Positions 13,505 to 20,223 of a stretch of DNA of 20,223 nt are shown here, in pieces. Position 1 is the stretch's first letter; the number at the start of each line of letters is the position of its first letter. A program made the translations under genes and the position numbers. Under the pieces are notes generated by a model. That model was not told where the DNA came from, did not search any database, and saw only the letters and a program-made list of their open reading frames with translations. Origin of the DNA: an uncultured Myxococcales bacterium (GTDB lineage Bacteria; Myxococcota_A; UBA9042); the NCBI GenBank assembly GCA_937915965.1, contig CALGHC010000549.1, positions 1-20,223 of the forward strand. The letters are read 5' to 3'.

Positions 13505-15366
13505 GCGCGATCGAGGTCAAGATCTGCGGTGTGCGCAGCGATGGCGCCGCGCTCGCCTGCCGCGACGCCGCTGTCGACTTCGCAGGCCTGAACTTCGTAG
13601 CGGATACGCGCCGCGCGATCTCTACCGAGCTCGCCGCTCGGCTTGTCGGCCTGCTCGGCGGGACCACCGCGGTAGCCGTCTTCCGCGACGCCGACGCCGC
13701 GCGCATCCAGGCCGTCACCGCTGCCACGGGGATTCGTTGGGTGCAACTGCACGGCGACGAGACGCCCGACCTCGGAGCGCGCCTCGCCGGCGGTCTGCGG
13801 GTGATCCGCGCGTTGAGCCCAGCGGATCTCGCCGACCCCGCCCGGATCGCCGCCTGGGCAGCGGTCGCCAGCCGGTTCCTCGTCGACGGCCGCGAGCCCG
13901 GCGCCGGCCTCGTTTGGGACTGGGACCTGCCAGGAGTCGTCGACGGTCACCTGCACGGCATCCCGGTCTGGCTTGCTGGCGGTCTGAGGCCAAGCAACGT
14001 CGCGGACGCCATCGCCCGCGTCTCTCCCGCCGGTGTCGACGTCGCCAGCGGTATCGAGTTTGACGGTCAACCTGGTCCCGCGCTCATCCGCGCATTCACC
14101 CACGAGGCAGGCCGTATGTCCGTTCAGCCGCAACCCTCCCCGGCCACCACCCCCACTTCCGGTCGATTTGGCCGTTATGGTGGGCGCTACGTGTCGGAGC
14201 TGCTTGTGCCAGCCCTCGACGAGCTCGAGGCCGCGTGGTTGGCAGCACGGGTCGACCCCGATTTTCGCGCCCGGCTCGGCACGCTCCTCGCCGATTACGC
14301 GGGTCGGCCGACGCCGCTGTACCGCTCGGTGGCGCTCTCGCAGCGTGTTGGCTGCGAGGTCTTCCTCAAGCGCGAGGACCTGGTCCATGGCGGCGCTCAC
14401 AAGACCAACAACACTTTGGCCCAGGCGCTGCTCGCGGTCAGGATGGGCAAGCAGCACCTCATCGCCGAGACCGGTGCCGGCCAGCACGGCGTCGCCACGG
14501 CGATGGCTGGCGCGCTGCTCGGGCTCGACGTGAAGATCTTCATGGGGGCGAAGGACGTCGCTCGCCAGCAGCCGAATGTGCGGCGGATGCAGCTATTTGG
14601 GGCCACGGTCGAGGCGGTCGAGGCCGGCAGCCGCTCTCTCAAGGACGCCATCAACGAGACGCTGCGATATTGGACCGAGCACGTCGCTGAGTGCTTCTAT
14701 GTCTTTGGCACTGTCGCGGGGCCACACCCATATCCCAGCCTGGTGCGCGATTTCCAGCGCGTCATCGGCGAAGAGATCCGTGCGCAGCTACTCGACCGCG
14801 CCGGTCGACTGCCGACCGCGGTCTACGCATGCGTCGGCGGCGGCAGCAACGCGATCGGTGCCTTTGCGGCGTTCCTCGAAGACGCCACGGTCGCGCTCGT
14901 CGGCGTGGAGCCAGCCGGCGAGGGCATCGCCACCGGTCATCACGGCGCGACCCTCGGCGAGGGGCGGCCCGGCTGTCTGCATGGCTCGATCTCGTATGTG
15001 CTGCAGGACGACGACGGCCAGATCCAGGAAGCACACAGCATCTCGGCCGGTCTCGACTACCCGGGGGTGGGGCCCGAGCACGCCTGGCTCAAGGACACCG
15101 GCCGCGCCCGCTACACCGCCGCCACCGACGCCGATGCGCTCGCCGCGTTCGCCTGGGTAGCGCGCCACGAAGGGATCTTGCCCGCCCTTGAGTCGTCACA
15201 CGCCCTCGCCGCCCTCTTTGCCGAGGCCGATCGCTACGCGTCTGACGACGTCGTCGTCGTCAACCTCAGCGGCCGCGGCGACAAGGACCTTGAGCACGCG
15301 ATCGCCGCGCTCGACGCCAGCGCTGTTTCGACCGAAGCCGTCGTGGGCCGTGGAGGTTCCCAATGA
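13501..15366 (+). CDS. trpFB: Bifunctional phosphoribosylanthranilate isomerase / tryptophan synthase beta (TrpF-TrpB fusion)
   Basis: One 621-aa frame with two full enzymes. TrpF is residues 1-200: KICG with catalytic Cys9, FAGLNFVADTRRAIS, WVQLHGDE, LVDG with Asp129, GLVWDWDLP, LAGGLRPSNV and GVDVASGIEF. A linker of about 20 Pro/Thr/Ser/Gln-rich residues follows (about 201-222). TrpB is about 222-610: GRYGGRYVSELLVPALDELE, HGGAHKTNNTLAQAL with PLP Lys301, IAETGAGQHGVATAMA, CVGGGSNAIGAF, and VNLSGRGDKDLEHA. TrpB makes tryptophan from indole and serine with TrpA. No stop lies between the domains. An internal ATG at 14116 (Met206) with GAGG at 14104-14107 could give separate TrpB of 416 aa. 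ATG 13501 overlaps the trpC stop. The fusion is less common than TrpC-TrpF, but bifunctional TrpF/TrpB proteins are known as a database family. Confidence 0.95.
   Translation: MSAIEVKICGVRSDGAALACRDAAVDFAGLNFVADTRRAISTELAARLVGLLGGTTAVAVFRDADAARIQAVTAATGIRWVQLHGDETPDLGARLAGGLRVIRALSPADLADPARIAAWAAVASRFLVDGREPGAGLVWDWDLPGVVDGHLHGIPVWLAGGLRPSNVADAIARVSPAGVDVASGIEFDGQPGPALIRAFTHEAGRMSVQPQPSPATTPTSGRFGRYGGRYVSELLVPALDELEAAWLAARVDPDFRARLGTLLADYAGRPTPLYRSVALSQRVGCEVFLKREDLVHGGAHKTNNTLAQALLAVRMGKQHLIAETGAGQHGVATAMAGALLGLDVKIFMGAKDVARQQPNVRRMQLFGATVEAVEAGSRSLKDAINETLRYWTEHVAECFYVFGTVAGPHPYPSLVRDFQRVIGEEIRAQLLDRAGRLPTAVYACVGGGSNAIGAFAAFLEDATVALVGVEPAGEGIATGHHGATLGEGRPGCLHGSISYVLQDDDGQIQEAHSISAGLDYPGVGPEHAWLKDTGRARYTAATDADALAAFAWVARHEGILPALESSHALAALFAEADRYASDDVVVVNLSGRGDKDLEHAIAALDASAVSTEAVVGRGGSQ
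14104..14118 (+). promoter_or_regulatory. Possible internal ribosome binding site and TrpB start inside trpFB
   Basis: GAGG (14104-14107) followed 8 nt later by ATG (14116-14118) lies at the TrpF-TrpB linker, just where a separate trpB gene would start. It may be a relic of two genes that fused when trpF lost its stop, or a working internal start that supplies free TrpB for the alpha2beta2 complex. Confidence 0.35.
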
Positions 15367-16217
15367 AGCACCGACCACCCAACCGTATCCGCAGTCGTCT
15401 TGAGGTCTTGCGTGCTCGTGGCGAGGGCGCGTTTGTGCCCTTCCTGGTGATTGGCGATCCGGACCTCGAGACCTCGCTTGCCGTCGCTGACGCGCTGGTC
15501 GCCGCCGGCGCGGACGCGTTGGAGATCGGACTGCCGTTCTCCGATCCACCGGCCGACGGCCCGGTGATCCAGGCGGCCGACGTGCGCGCCCTGGCCGCCG
15601 GAACCCGCGTAGACGATTGCTTTGTGTGGCTCGCTGAGGTGAGTCGCCGCCACCCGGACGTGCCCATCTCCCTGCTCATTTACTTCAACCTCGTCATGCA
15701 GCAGGGCATTGAGCGCTTCTACGAGCGTGCCGCCGCCGCTGGGGTCGACGCCGTGTTGGTCGCCGACGTGCCACTGGAAGAGTCGGCCCCGCTGGTCGCT
15801 GCCGCGCGCGCTCATAGGGTGGCACCGGTCTTCATTGCGAGCGAGCTCACCACTGACGCGCGTCTTGGCGCCCTCGCCGCGGTCGCTGATGGTTACGTCT
15901 ACGCGGTCGCCCGGGTGGGGATCACCGGCGAGCAGCACGCGGTCTCAGCCAGTCTGGCCGGTCACATCAGCCGATTCCGGGCGGCGTTCGAGCTTCCGAT
16001 CCTGGTCGGATTTGGCGTCTCAAGCCCCGACCACGTCCGCGCCGTGCTTGATGCCGGCGCCGACGGCGCGATCTGTGGTAGCGCCATCGTTCGCCGCATC
16101 GCCGACCACCTCGACGACCGGGCGGCGATGATTGCGGCGATTCACGACTTTGCTGGCACAATGAAGGCCGTTGGTCTGGCAGCGCCCGCCCGCGGCCTTG
16201 GGTCTGCCGAGCTCTGA
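15363..16217 (+). CDS. trpA: Tryptophan synthase alpha chain
   Basis: Cleaves indole-3-glycerol phosphate and channels indole to TrpB. 284 aa, slightly longer than the usual 265-270. Catalytic Glu54 (ALEIGLPFSDP) and Asp65 (ADGPVIQ) are present, with LLIYFNLVMQQGIERFYERAAAAG, GVDAVLVADVPLEES, the phosphate-binding YAVARVGITGE and VGFGVSS, and DGAICGSAIVRRI. ATG 15363 overlaps the TrpB stop by ATGA, so the two partner subunits are translationally coupled. Last gene of the overlapping block; 135 bp then separate it from the DAHP synthase. Confidence 0.96.
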   Translation: MKHRPPNRIRSRLEVLRARGEGAFVPFLVIGDPDLETSLAVADALVAAGADALEIGLPFSDPPADGPVIQAADVRALAAGTRVDDCFVWLAEVSRRHPDVPISLLIYFNLVMQQGIERFYERAAAAGVDAVLVADVPLEESAPLVAAARAHRVAPVFIASELTTDARLGALAAVADGYVYAVARVGITGEQHAVSASLAGHISRFRAAFELPILVGFGVSSPDHVRAVLDAGADGAICGSAIVRRIADHLDDRAAMIAAIHDFAGTMKAVGLAAPARGLGSAEL

Positions 16218-16312
16218 CTCTTGGCCGGGCCGGGCGCGATGGCTCCCCGGGCGGAGACCTGGACGCCGGGCGAAGCCGCCACCGCGCCGCGGCCGTTCAA
16301 GACGTCGCACAA

Positions 16313-16332
16313 GAACTAGTGGAATTCAGTCC
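16313..16332. promoter_or_regulatory. Possible TrpR-type half site before DAHP synthase
   Basis: GAACTAGTG (16313-16321) contains the CTAG core typical of E. coli trp operators, and AGAACTAGTG (16312-16321) also occurs in the E. coli aroH operator as I recall it. An imperfect partner, AGTCC, closes a GNACT...AGTNC frame, but the spacing is 2 nt too long. CTAG is uncommon in this GC-rich window. The site is 21 bp before the start codon; AAAGAGG (16338-16344) is the Shine-Dalgarno. Sequence-only suggestion. Confidence 0.25.
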
Positions 16333-16352
16333 ATTTCAAAGAGGTAGTCCCT

Positions 16353-17396
16353 ATGTTGATCGTCATGTCCAGCCGCGCCACTCCGGCTCAGATCGCCGAA
16401 GTTTGTGCGACCATCAACCATCTTGGTTTCGAGGCACGACCGATGCCTGGCGGCCAGCGCACCGCCATCGGGGTCGTCGGCAATGACCGCCGGATCGAGG
16501 ACAGCGCGGTGCGCGGGCTCCCGGGCATCCAGGAGATCATCCACGTCTCAGCGTCCTACAAGCAGGTCAGTCGCGAATGGAAGGCCGACGCGACCGTCAT
16601 CGAACTGTCCAACGGAACCCGGGTCGGCGGACCCGAGGTCGTCGTCATGGCTGGGCCGTGCGCGGTCGAGTCTGAGACCCAGGTCATGCACATCGCGGGC
16701 TACGTCGCCGCCGCGGGCGCGACGATCCTGCGCGGTGGTGCCTTCAAGCCGCGCACATCGCCCTACGCCTTTCAGGGGCTGGGCGTCGACGGCCTCAAGC
16801 TGCTCGCGGCAGCGCGCGACCGCTTCGGTCTCGCCATTGTCACCGAGGCCTTGGACCCGGAGAGCGCCGAGCTCTGCGCGCAATATGCCGATATCTTGCA
16901 GATCGGCGCGCGCAACATGCAGAACTTCGCCCTGCTCAAGCACGTCGGCCAGCTCGGCAAGCCGGTCCTGCTCAAGCGCGGCATGGCGGCTACCATCAAG
17001 GAGTGGCTGCTCGCCGCGGAGTACATCGTCGCCGAGGGCAACCCGAACGTGATGCTCTGCGAGCGCGGCATTCGCTCTTTCGACGATGCCACGCGCAACG
17101 TCATGGACGTCGCCGCGATCGCGATGGCCAAGCAGCTCACCCACCTGCCGATCATCGCCGATCCCTCGCACGCCACCGGCCGCCGGGATCTGGTCGTGCC
17201 TGTCGCGCTCGCGTCGGTCGCCGCCGGCGCCGACGGCGTCATCGTCGAGACCCATCACCGGCCGGCCGAGGCGATGTCCGACGGCCCGCAGGCGCTGTTG
17301 CCGGACGATTTCGACCGGATGGTCGCCGCTATCGGGCCGATCGCGCGGACGGTCGGGCGCACGTTTGGCCGAGCGGAGGCGCGAGAATCGGTTTGA
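16353..17396 (+). CDS. aroF: 3-deoxy-7-phosphoheptulonate synthase, type I-beta with N-terminal regulatory domain
   Basis: Condenses PEP and erythrose 4-phosphate to DAHP, the first shikimate-pathway step. 347 aa, close in length and sequence order to the Thermotoga maritima enzyme: a ferredoxin-like regulatory domain (about 1-70, including YKQVSREW) and a catalytic barrel with AGPCAVES (Cys103 metal ligand), RGGAFKPRTSPYAFQGLG, QIGARNMQNF, VLLKRG, LCERGIRSF and DPSHATGRRDLV. In the Thermotoga enzyme the N-domain mediates Tyr/Phe inhibition; this is inferred here by similarity. AAAGAGG 8 nt upstream fixes the ATG. It follows trpA by 135 bp in the same direction, so it may be read from the trp operon, its own promoter, or both. 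The symbol aroF is used in the general sense; the E. coli AroFGH enzymes are type I-alpha. Confidence 0.95.
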   Translation: MLIVMSSRATPAQIAEVCATINHLGFEARPMPGGQRTAIGVVGNDRRIEDSAVRGLPGIQEIIHVSASYKQVSREWKADATVIELSNGTRVGGPEVVVMAGPCAVESETQVMHIAGYVAAAGATILRGGAFKPRTSPYAFQGLGVDGLKLLAAARDRFGLAIVTEALDPESAELCAQYADILQIGARNMQNFALLKHVGQLGKPVLLKRGMAATIKEWLLAAEYIVAEGNPNVMLCERGIRSFDDATRNVMDVAAIAMAKQLTHLPIIADPSHATGRRDLVVPVALASVAAGADGVIVETHHRPAEAMSDGPQALLPDDFDRMVAAIGPIARTVGRTFGRAEARESV

Positions 17397-17959
17397 GTTG
17401 TCGGTGTTTGCCGAGGCGCGACCGTGCCGATGCGCGACCGCGCCGATGTGCCACCCTTGTCGTCGGGCGGGCCTGCGGCTTCGGCTCAGAACGCGACGAA
17501 GCCGCCACCCGGTCGGAATGTGCCCGCCGGAAACGCCACGTCGAGCTCACCGGCGCGGGCTGACGGGTTGGCTGGCACCTCGGAAGGCGCCTCGCTAGGC
17601 GGGTTGGCTGGCACCTCGTCGCCTGGTCGGACGGGTTGGGTGGCACCTCGCCGCGCACCTTGCCGCCTCGTCTGACGGGTTGGGTGGCACCACGTCGCCA
17701 CGTCGGCGGCGGACGCCGCGATCCCGCCTGCGTGAGGTCAACTGCCGTGCTAGGGTGCGAATGTACCTGACCTGGGGCCACCGGGCGGGGGGCAAACAGT
17801 GCGCGGGCGGCACGTGCAGCCCCGACCTCGCCGACCTGGGCCAGGTCACGCTGGGCGGGGCCCTGCCACCGGGCATCGACACAACGCAGGGCAGCGTTGC
17901 TGCGGGAGACCACCGCCAAGACCGTGCCGAACAACCCGCCCCCGTGGAAGCAATAGCCG
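17397..17959. other. Non-coding stretch of 563 bp with spaced repeats
   Basis: No frame here on either strand has a convincing start, Shine-Dalgarno or protein-like composition; frames are Arg/Pro-rich. It holds four copies of a 21-bp repeat (17562-17694), a 9-bp inverted match to it at 17449-17457 (GTGCCACCC), and a possible -10 element TAGGGT (17751-17756, in GTGCTAGGGTGCG) that may start transcription of the radical SAM gene. Nothing else was recognised. Confidence 0.6.
17562..17694 (+). repeat. Four spaced copies of a 21-bp repeat
   Basis: Copies of a sequence built around GGGTTGG(C/G)TGGCACC lie at 17562-17582, 17598-17618, 17630-17650 and 17674-17694. Copies 1 and 2 have C and copies 3 and 4 have G at the variable position. 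Copy 2 starts GGC instead of GAC, and copy 4 ends ACG instead of TCG. Start-to-start distances are 36, 32 and 44 bp, so spacers are unequal and not alike except for scattered CCTCG/GTCGCC pieces. There are no palindromic repeat ends and no cas genes, so this is not a CRISPR. It resembles a dispersed intergenic repeat family. Confidence 0.8.
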
Positions 17960-19534
17960 ATGGCCGCCGATATCGTCCTGGCCACCCTCAACGCGCGATA
18001 CATCCACAGCGCCCTGGGCTTGCGCTACCTGCAGGCCAACCTGGGGGCGCTGCAGGCGCGCAGCACCCTGGTCGAATTCACCATCGACGCCGCGCCCCTG
18101 GACGTCGCGCAGGCGCTGCTGGCGCACCGGCCACGGATAATCGGTCTGGGCGTGTACGTCTGGAACACCACCCAGACCCTGGCCGTGGTGCGGCTGCTGC
18201 GGGCGCTGGCGCCCGACGTGACGCTGGTGCTCGGCGGGCCCGAGATCAGCCACGAGCCCGAGGACCAGCCGCTGTTCGCGCTGGCCGACCACGTCATTGC
18301 CGGTGAGGGAGAGGTCGCCTTCGCCGAGCTGTGCGCCCGACGCCTCGATCAGCAGGGCCGCGCCGGCGAGGTGCCACCCAAGCGGATCGCCGGAGGCCTG
18401 CCCGACCTTTCGACATTGAACCTGCCGTACGACCTCTACACCGACGCCGACATCGCCGATCGCGTGCTGTACGTCGAGGCATCGCGCGGCTGCCCGTTTC
18501 GCTGCGCTTTTTGCCTGTCAGCCCTGGATGCGCAGGTGCGGCCCTTCCCCCTCGAAGACTTCCTGCAAGCGATGCAGCGGCTGCTCGCGCGCGGCGCGCG
18601 GCGCTTCAAGTTTGTCGACCGCACCTTCAATCTGTCGCCGAGAGTCAGCGGAACCATCTTGGACTTCTTCCTGGGCCACATCCGCAGCCCCGACGACCCC
18701 AAGGCGCTCTTCTTGCACTTCGAGATGGTGCCCGGCCGCTTCTCCGAGGCCCTGCGCATGCGCCTCGCGGCCTTTGCACCGGGTGCGGTGCAGTTGGAGG
18801 TGGGCATCCAGACCTTGCAGCCGTCGGTCGCCGCCCGGATCGACCGACGCCAGGACACCGAGGCCGCCCTGGCCAACCTGCGCGCCCTCGCGACCGACAC
18901 CGGCGCGCACCTTCACGCGGACCTCATCGTTGGGCTGCCGGGCGAAGATCTGACGGGTTTCGGGCTTGGCTTCGATCGACTGCACGCCACGGGGGTAGAC
19001 GAGATCCAGGTGGGCATCCTCAAGCGCCTGCGCGGCGCCCCCATCGCCCGCCACATCGATCGCTGGCAGCTGCTCTTTAGCCCGCTGCCGCCCTACGAGC
19101 TCCTGCGAAGCGCCGACCTGAGCGCGGACGACCTGGCGCGGATGCGGCGATTTGCCCGCTATTGGGACGTCTTCGGTAACAGCGGGCGGTTTACGGCGAC
19201 GCTGCCGTGGATCCTCGGGGAGGGCTCGGCGTTTGGGGCCTTCCTGTCCTTTTCGGACTGGCTGCACACACAGGTCGGGCAGACCCACGCACTGTCGCTG
19301 CAGCGCTGCGTGCATGCGCTCTTCACATATCTGGTCGACGTCAAGGGGCAGCCGCCCCGCGAGGTGGCCGAGGCGTTGGCGCAAGACTATCGGCGGGTCA
19401 GCCGCAAGTCGCAGCTGCCGGCGGTGCTGCGGGGGCACGTCGATATGGGGGCGCGGTCAGGCGACTCACAGGCACCGGCCGACGCCGACTTTGGGTACAT
19501 CCCGGACCGGCAGCGGCGGCGCCAGCGGTCTTGA
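17960..19534 (+). CDS. B12-binding-domain radical SAM protein with DUF4080-like C-terminus
   Basis: 524 aa. The N-terminal cobalamin-binding-like Rossmann domain spans about 1-140 (LATLNARYIHSALGLRYL; IIGLGVYVWNTTQTLAVVRLL; VTLVLGGPEISHEP; HVIAGEGEVAFAELC). The radical SAM barrel follows (about 165-370) with the 4Fe-4S motif Cys178-x3-Cys182-x2-Cys185 (SRGCPFRCAFCLS), VDRTFN, LEVGIQTLQ, and LHADLIVGLPGED. The remaining 150 residues match the helical DUF4080-type end as I recall it (YWDVFGNSGRF...). Reaction and substrate are unknown; relatives are widely conserved orphans. Classic DxHxxG of cobalamin mutases is not obvious, so actual B12 binding is uncertain. The ATG at 17960 has no strong Shine-Dalgarno. 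Codons 136-141 contain an inverted match to the repeat upstream. Confidence 0.88.
   Translation: MAADIVLATLNARYIHSALGLRYLQANLGALQARSTLVEFTIDAAPLDVAQALLAHRPRIIGLGVYVWNTTQTLAVVRLLRALAPDVTLVLGGPEISHEPEDQPLFALADHVIAGEGEVAFAELCARRLDQQGRAGEVPPKRIAGGLPDLSTLNLPYDLYTDADIADRVLYVEASRGCPFRCAFCLSALDAQVRPFPLEDFLQAMQRLLARGARRFKFVDRTFNLSPRVSGTILDFFLGHIRSPDDPKALFLHFEMVPGRFSEALRMRLAAFAPGAVQLEVGIQTLQPSVAARIDRRQDTEAALANLRALATDTGAHLHADLIVGLPGEDLTGFGLGFDRLHATGVDEIQVGILKRLRGAPIARHIDRWQLLFSPLPPYELLRSADLSADDLARMRRFARYWDVFGNSGRFTATLPWILGEGSAFGAFLSFSDWLHTQVGQTHALSLQRCVHALFTYLVDVKGQPPREVAEALAQDYRRVSRKSQLPAVLRGHVDMGARSGDSQAPADADFGYIPDRQRRRQRS
18365..18381 (-). repeat. Inverted 17-bp copy of the upstream repeat inside the radical SAM gene
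   Basis: GGCGAGGTGCCACCCAA here is the exact reverse complement of 17636-17652 in repeat copy 3 and its flank. It encodes residues GEVPPK of the linker between the B12-like and radical SAM domains. No obvious insertion is visible in the protein. Confidence 0.6.
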
Positions 19535-19638
19535 GGTACGGCACGGCGAGGAGAAGCAGGTGGAAGGCACGTTCGCGATCGGTGTGGACATGGTGCTGCG
19601 GAGCATGGGCTACGGCGCGATGTGGGCATCCTTGGCCG

Positions 19639-19660
19639 AGCCGACTCGCACAATTCGGCT
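19639..19660 (+). terminator. Possible terminator hairpin after the radical SAM gene
   Basis: AGCCGA (19639-19644) pairs with TCGGCT (19655-19660) across a 10-nt loop, followed by TGATTCC. The T-rich tail is short. It lies 105 bp after the radical SAM stop and before the cysM promoter candidate. Confidence 0.25.
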
Positions 19661-19688
19661 TGATTCCCACCCCTGATCGGCGCGCTGT

Positions 19689-19728
19689 AATTGTACAATT
19701 GTCAATGCCTGACACCTTTCGTTATGCG
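19689..19728 (+). promoter_or_regulatory. Perfect AT-rich palindrome and candidate promoter before cysM
   Basis: AATTGTACAATT (19689-19700) is a perfect 12-bp palindrome, overlapped by the 8-bp palindrome ACAATTGT (19695-19702), in sequence that is otherwise very GC-rich. TTGTCA (19699-19704) overlaps it and could be a -35 with TATGCG (19723-19728) as a weak -10 after 18 bp. A regulator on the palindrome would block the -35. A sulfur or cysteine regulator is a natural guess, but none is encoded nearby. Confidence 0.4.
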
Positions 19729-19755
19729 TCGAGCTCCCCGACGTGGGAGCCCCGC

Positions 19756-20223
19756 ATGCCGACTCCGTTGTTGCCAACCGCCCGCCACTTGCTCGACTGC
19801 GTCGGCAACACGCCGCTCGTCGCCCTCGATCGCTTCTGCCCGCCCGAGCGCGGCGTCCGCTTGCTGGCCAAGCTGGAGGGCGACAACCCCGCAGGTTCGG
19901 TGAAGGATCGCGCGGCGAAGTGGATGATTGAGGGCGCCGAGGCGCGCGGACTGCTGCGACCGGGCGTGCGCATCGTCGAGCCGACAAGCGGCAACACCGG
20001 CATCGCGTTGGCGCTGATCGCCGCTCTGAAGGGGTACCAGATCGAGCTGGTGATGCCGGCGAGCGCGACCGTCGAGCGGGTCCGGACGATGCAGGCGTAC
20101 GGTGCGACCGTCACGCTCACTGCGGCCGGGCTCGGCATGGAGGGCGCGATTGACCGCGCCCGGGTTCTGGTCGCCAGCGGCGATGCGGTGATGCTGGACC
20201 AGTTCGCCAACCCCGACAATCCG
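19756..20223 (+). CDS. cysM: Cysteine synthase B-type (O-acetylserine sulfhydrylase), 3' end off the window
   Basis: 156 codons are visible and open to the edge. It makes cysteine from O-acetylserine (or O-phosphoserine/thiosulfate in some members) with PLP. Motifs: VGNTPLVAL (16-24), AKLEGDNPAGSVKDRAA with PLP Lys50, EPTSGNTGIALALIAALKGY, and MPASATVERVRTMQAYGA. The segment GMEGAIDRARVLV, then LDQFANPDNP, matches CysM rather than CysK. ATG 19756 has GGGAG (19745-19749) upstream. Serine and sulfur metabolism link it loosely to TrpB, which also uses serine and PLP, but there is no operon with the trp genes. A palindromic control region lies 50-70 bp upstream. Confidence 0.93.
   Translation, partial: MPTPLLPTARHLLDCVGNTPLVALDRFCPPERGVRLLAKLEGDNPAGSVKDRAAKWMIEGAEARGLLRPGVRIVEPTSGNTGIALALIAALKGYQIELVMPASATVERVRTMQAYGATVTLTAAGLGMEGAIDRARVLVASGDAVMLDQFANPDNP

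Noticed and set aside
13087..14487. 466-codon minus-strand open frame across trpC and trpFB
   Set aside because: Antisense artefact of high third-position GC; the plus strand carries complete conserved enzymes.
16218..16352. Intrinsic terminator between trpA and DAHP synthase
   Set aside because: Only GC-rich partial pairings without a T-tract were seen, so readthrough cannot be excluded or confirmed.
17562..17694. CRISPR array
   Set aside because: Spacers are only 11-23 bp and unequal, repeats vary, and no cas genes are present.
17486..17701. 71-codon minus-strand frame through the repeats, encoding EVPANP-like peptides
   Set aside because: No Shine-Dalgarno and no homology recognised; the peptide repeat simply reflects the DNA repeat.

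Overview
The window is GC-rich DNA, dense with genes, from a Gram-negative bacterium. Strong third-position GC makes long open shadow frames in every direction. Two predicted lipoproteins, one with an Asp/Ala/Val-rich linker, Cys-rich and Kazal-like modules and an S74-chaperone-like C-terminus, together with a CHASE2 cyclase paired with a FecR-like protein, point to a Myxococcota/Bradymonadota-type (former Deltaproteobacteria) genome. This taxonomic call is an inference from gene content. No RNA genes, CRISPR arrays, insertion sequences or phage genes were seen.

Layout. 1-842 (-): lipoprotein of unknown function that runs off the left edge. 1072-4295 (+): CHASE2 class III adenylate/guanylate cyclase, coupled by a TGATG junction to a secreted FecR-like protein. 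4309-5535 (-): Old Yellow Enzyme family flavin oxidoreductase. 5742-7114 (+): Cys-rich Kazal-like lipoprotein whose conserved C-terminus is split by a one-base frameshift near 6977. 7189-8885 (-): aroK-aroB. 9084-16217 (+): seven-gene tryptophan operon trpR-trpE-trpG-trpD-trpC-trpFB(fused)-trpA. 16353-17396 (+): type I-beta DAHP synthase. 17397-17959: non-coding stretch with a four-copy spaced repeat. 17960-19534 (+): B12-binding radical SAM protein with a DUF4080-like C-terminus. 19756-20223 (+): start of cysM, which runs off the right edge.

How it works together. The core is an aromatic/tryptophan supergroup. DAHP synthase makes the first shikimate-pathway intermediate, AroB catalyses step 2 and AroK step 5, and the trp operon converts chorismate to tryptophan. 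aroE, aroA, aroC and the step-3 dehydratase are not here. All six junctions inside the trp operon, and aroK/aroB, are 4-nt ATGA or GTGA overlaps, so translation is probably coupled along the whole block. The first operon gene encodes a TrpR-type repressor that keeps both arginines known to contact tryptophan in E. coli TrpR. TrpE carries Arg where the feedback-site Ser of the LLES motif is expected. Together these suggest control by transcriptional autoregulation rather than classical TrpE allostery, with aroKB divergent from the same control region. That model is inference.

Nothing here is clearly a new defence or mobile system. The best leads are the trpR-led operon with altered TrpE, the TrpF-TrpB fusion with a possible internal TrpB start, the frameshifted lipoprotein, and the 21-bp repeat family with an inverted partial copy inside the radical SAM gene.
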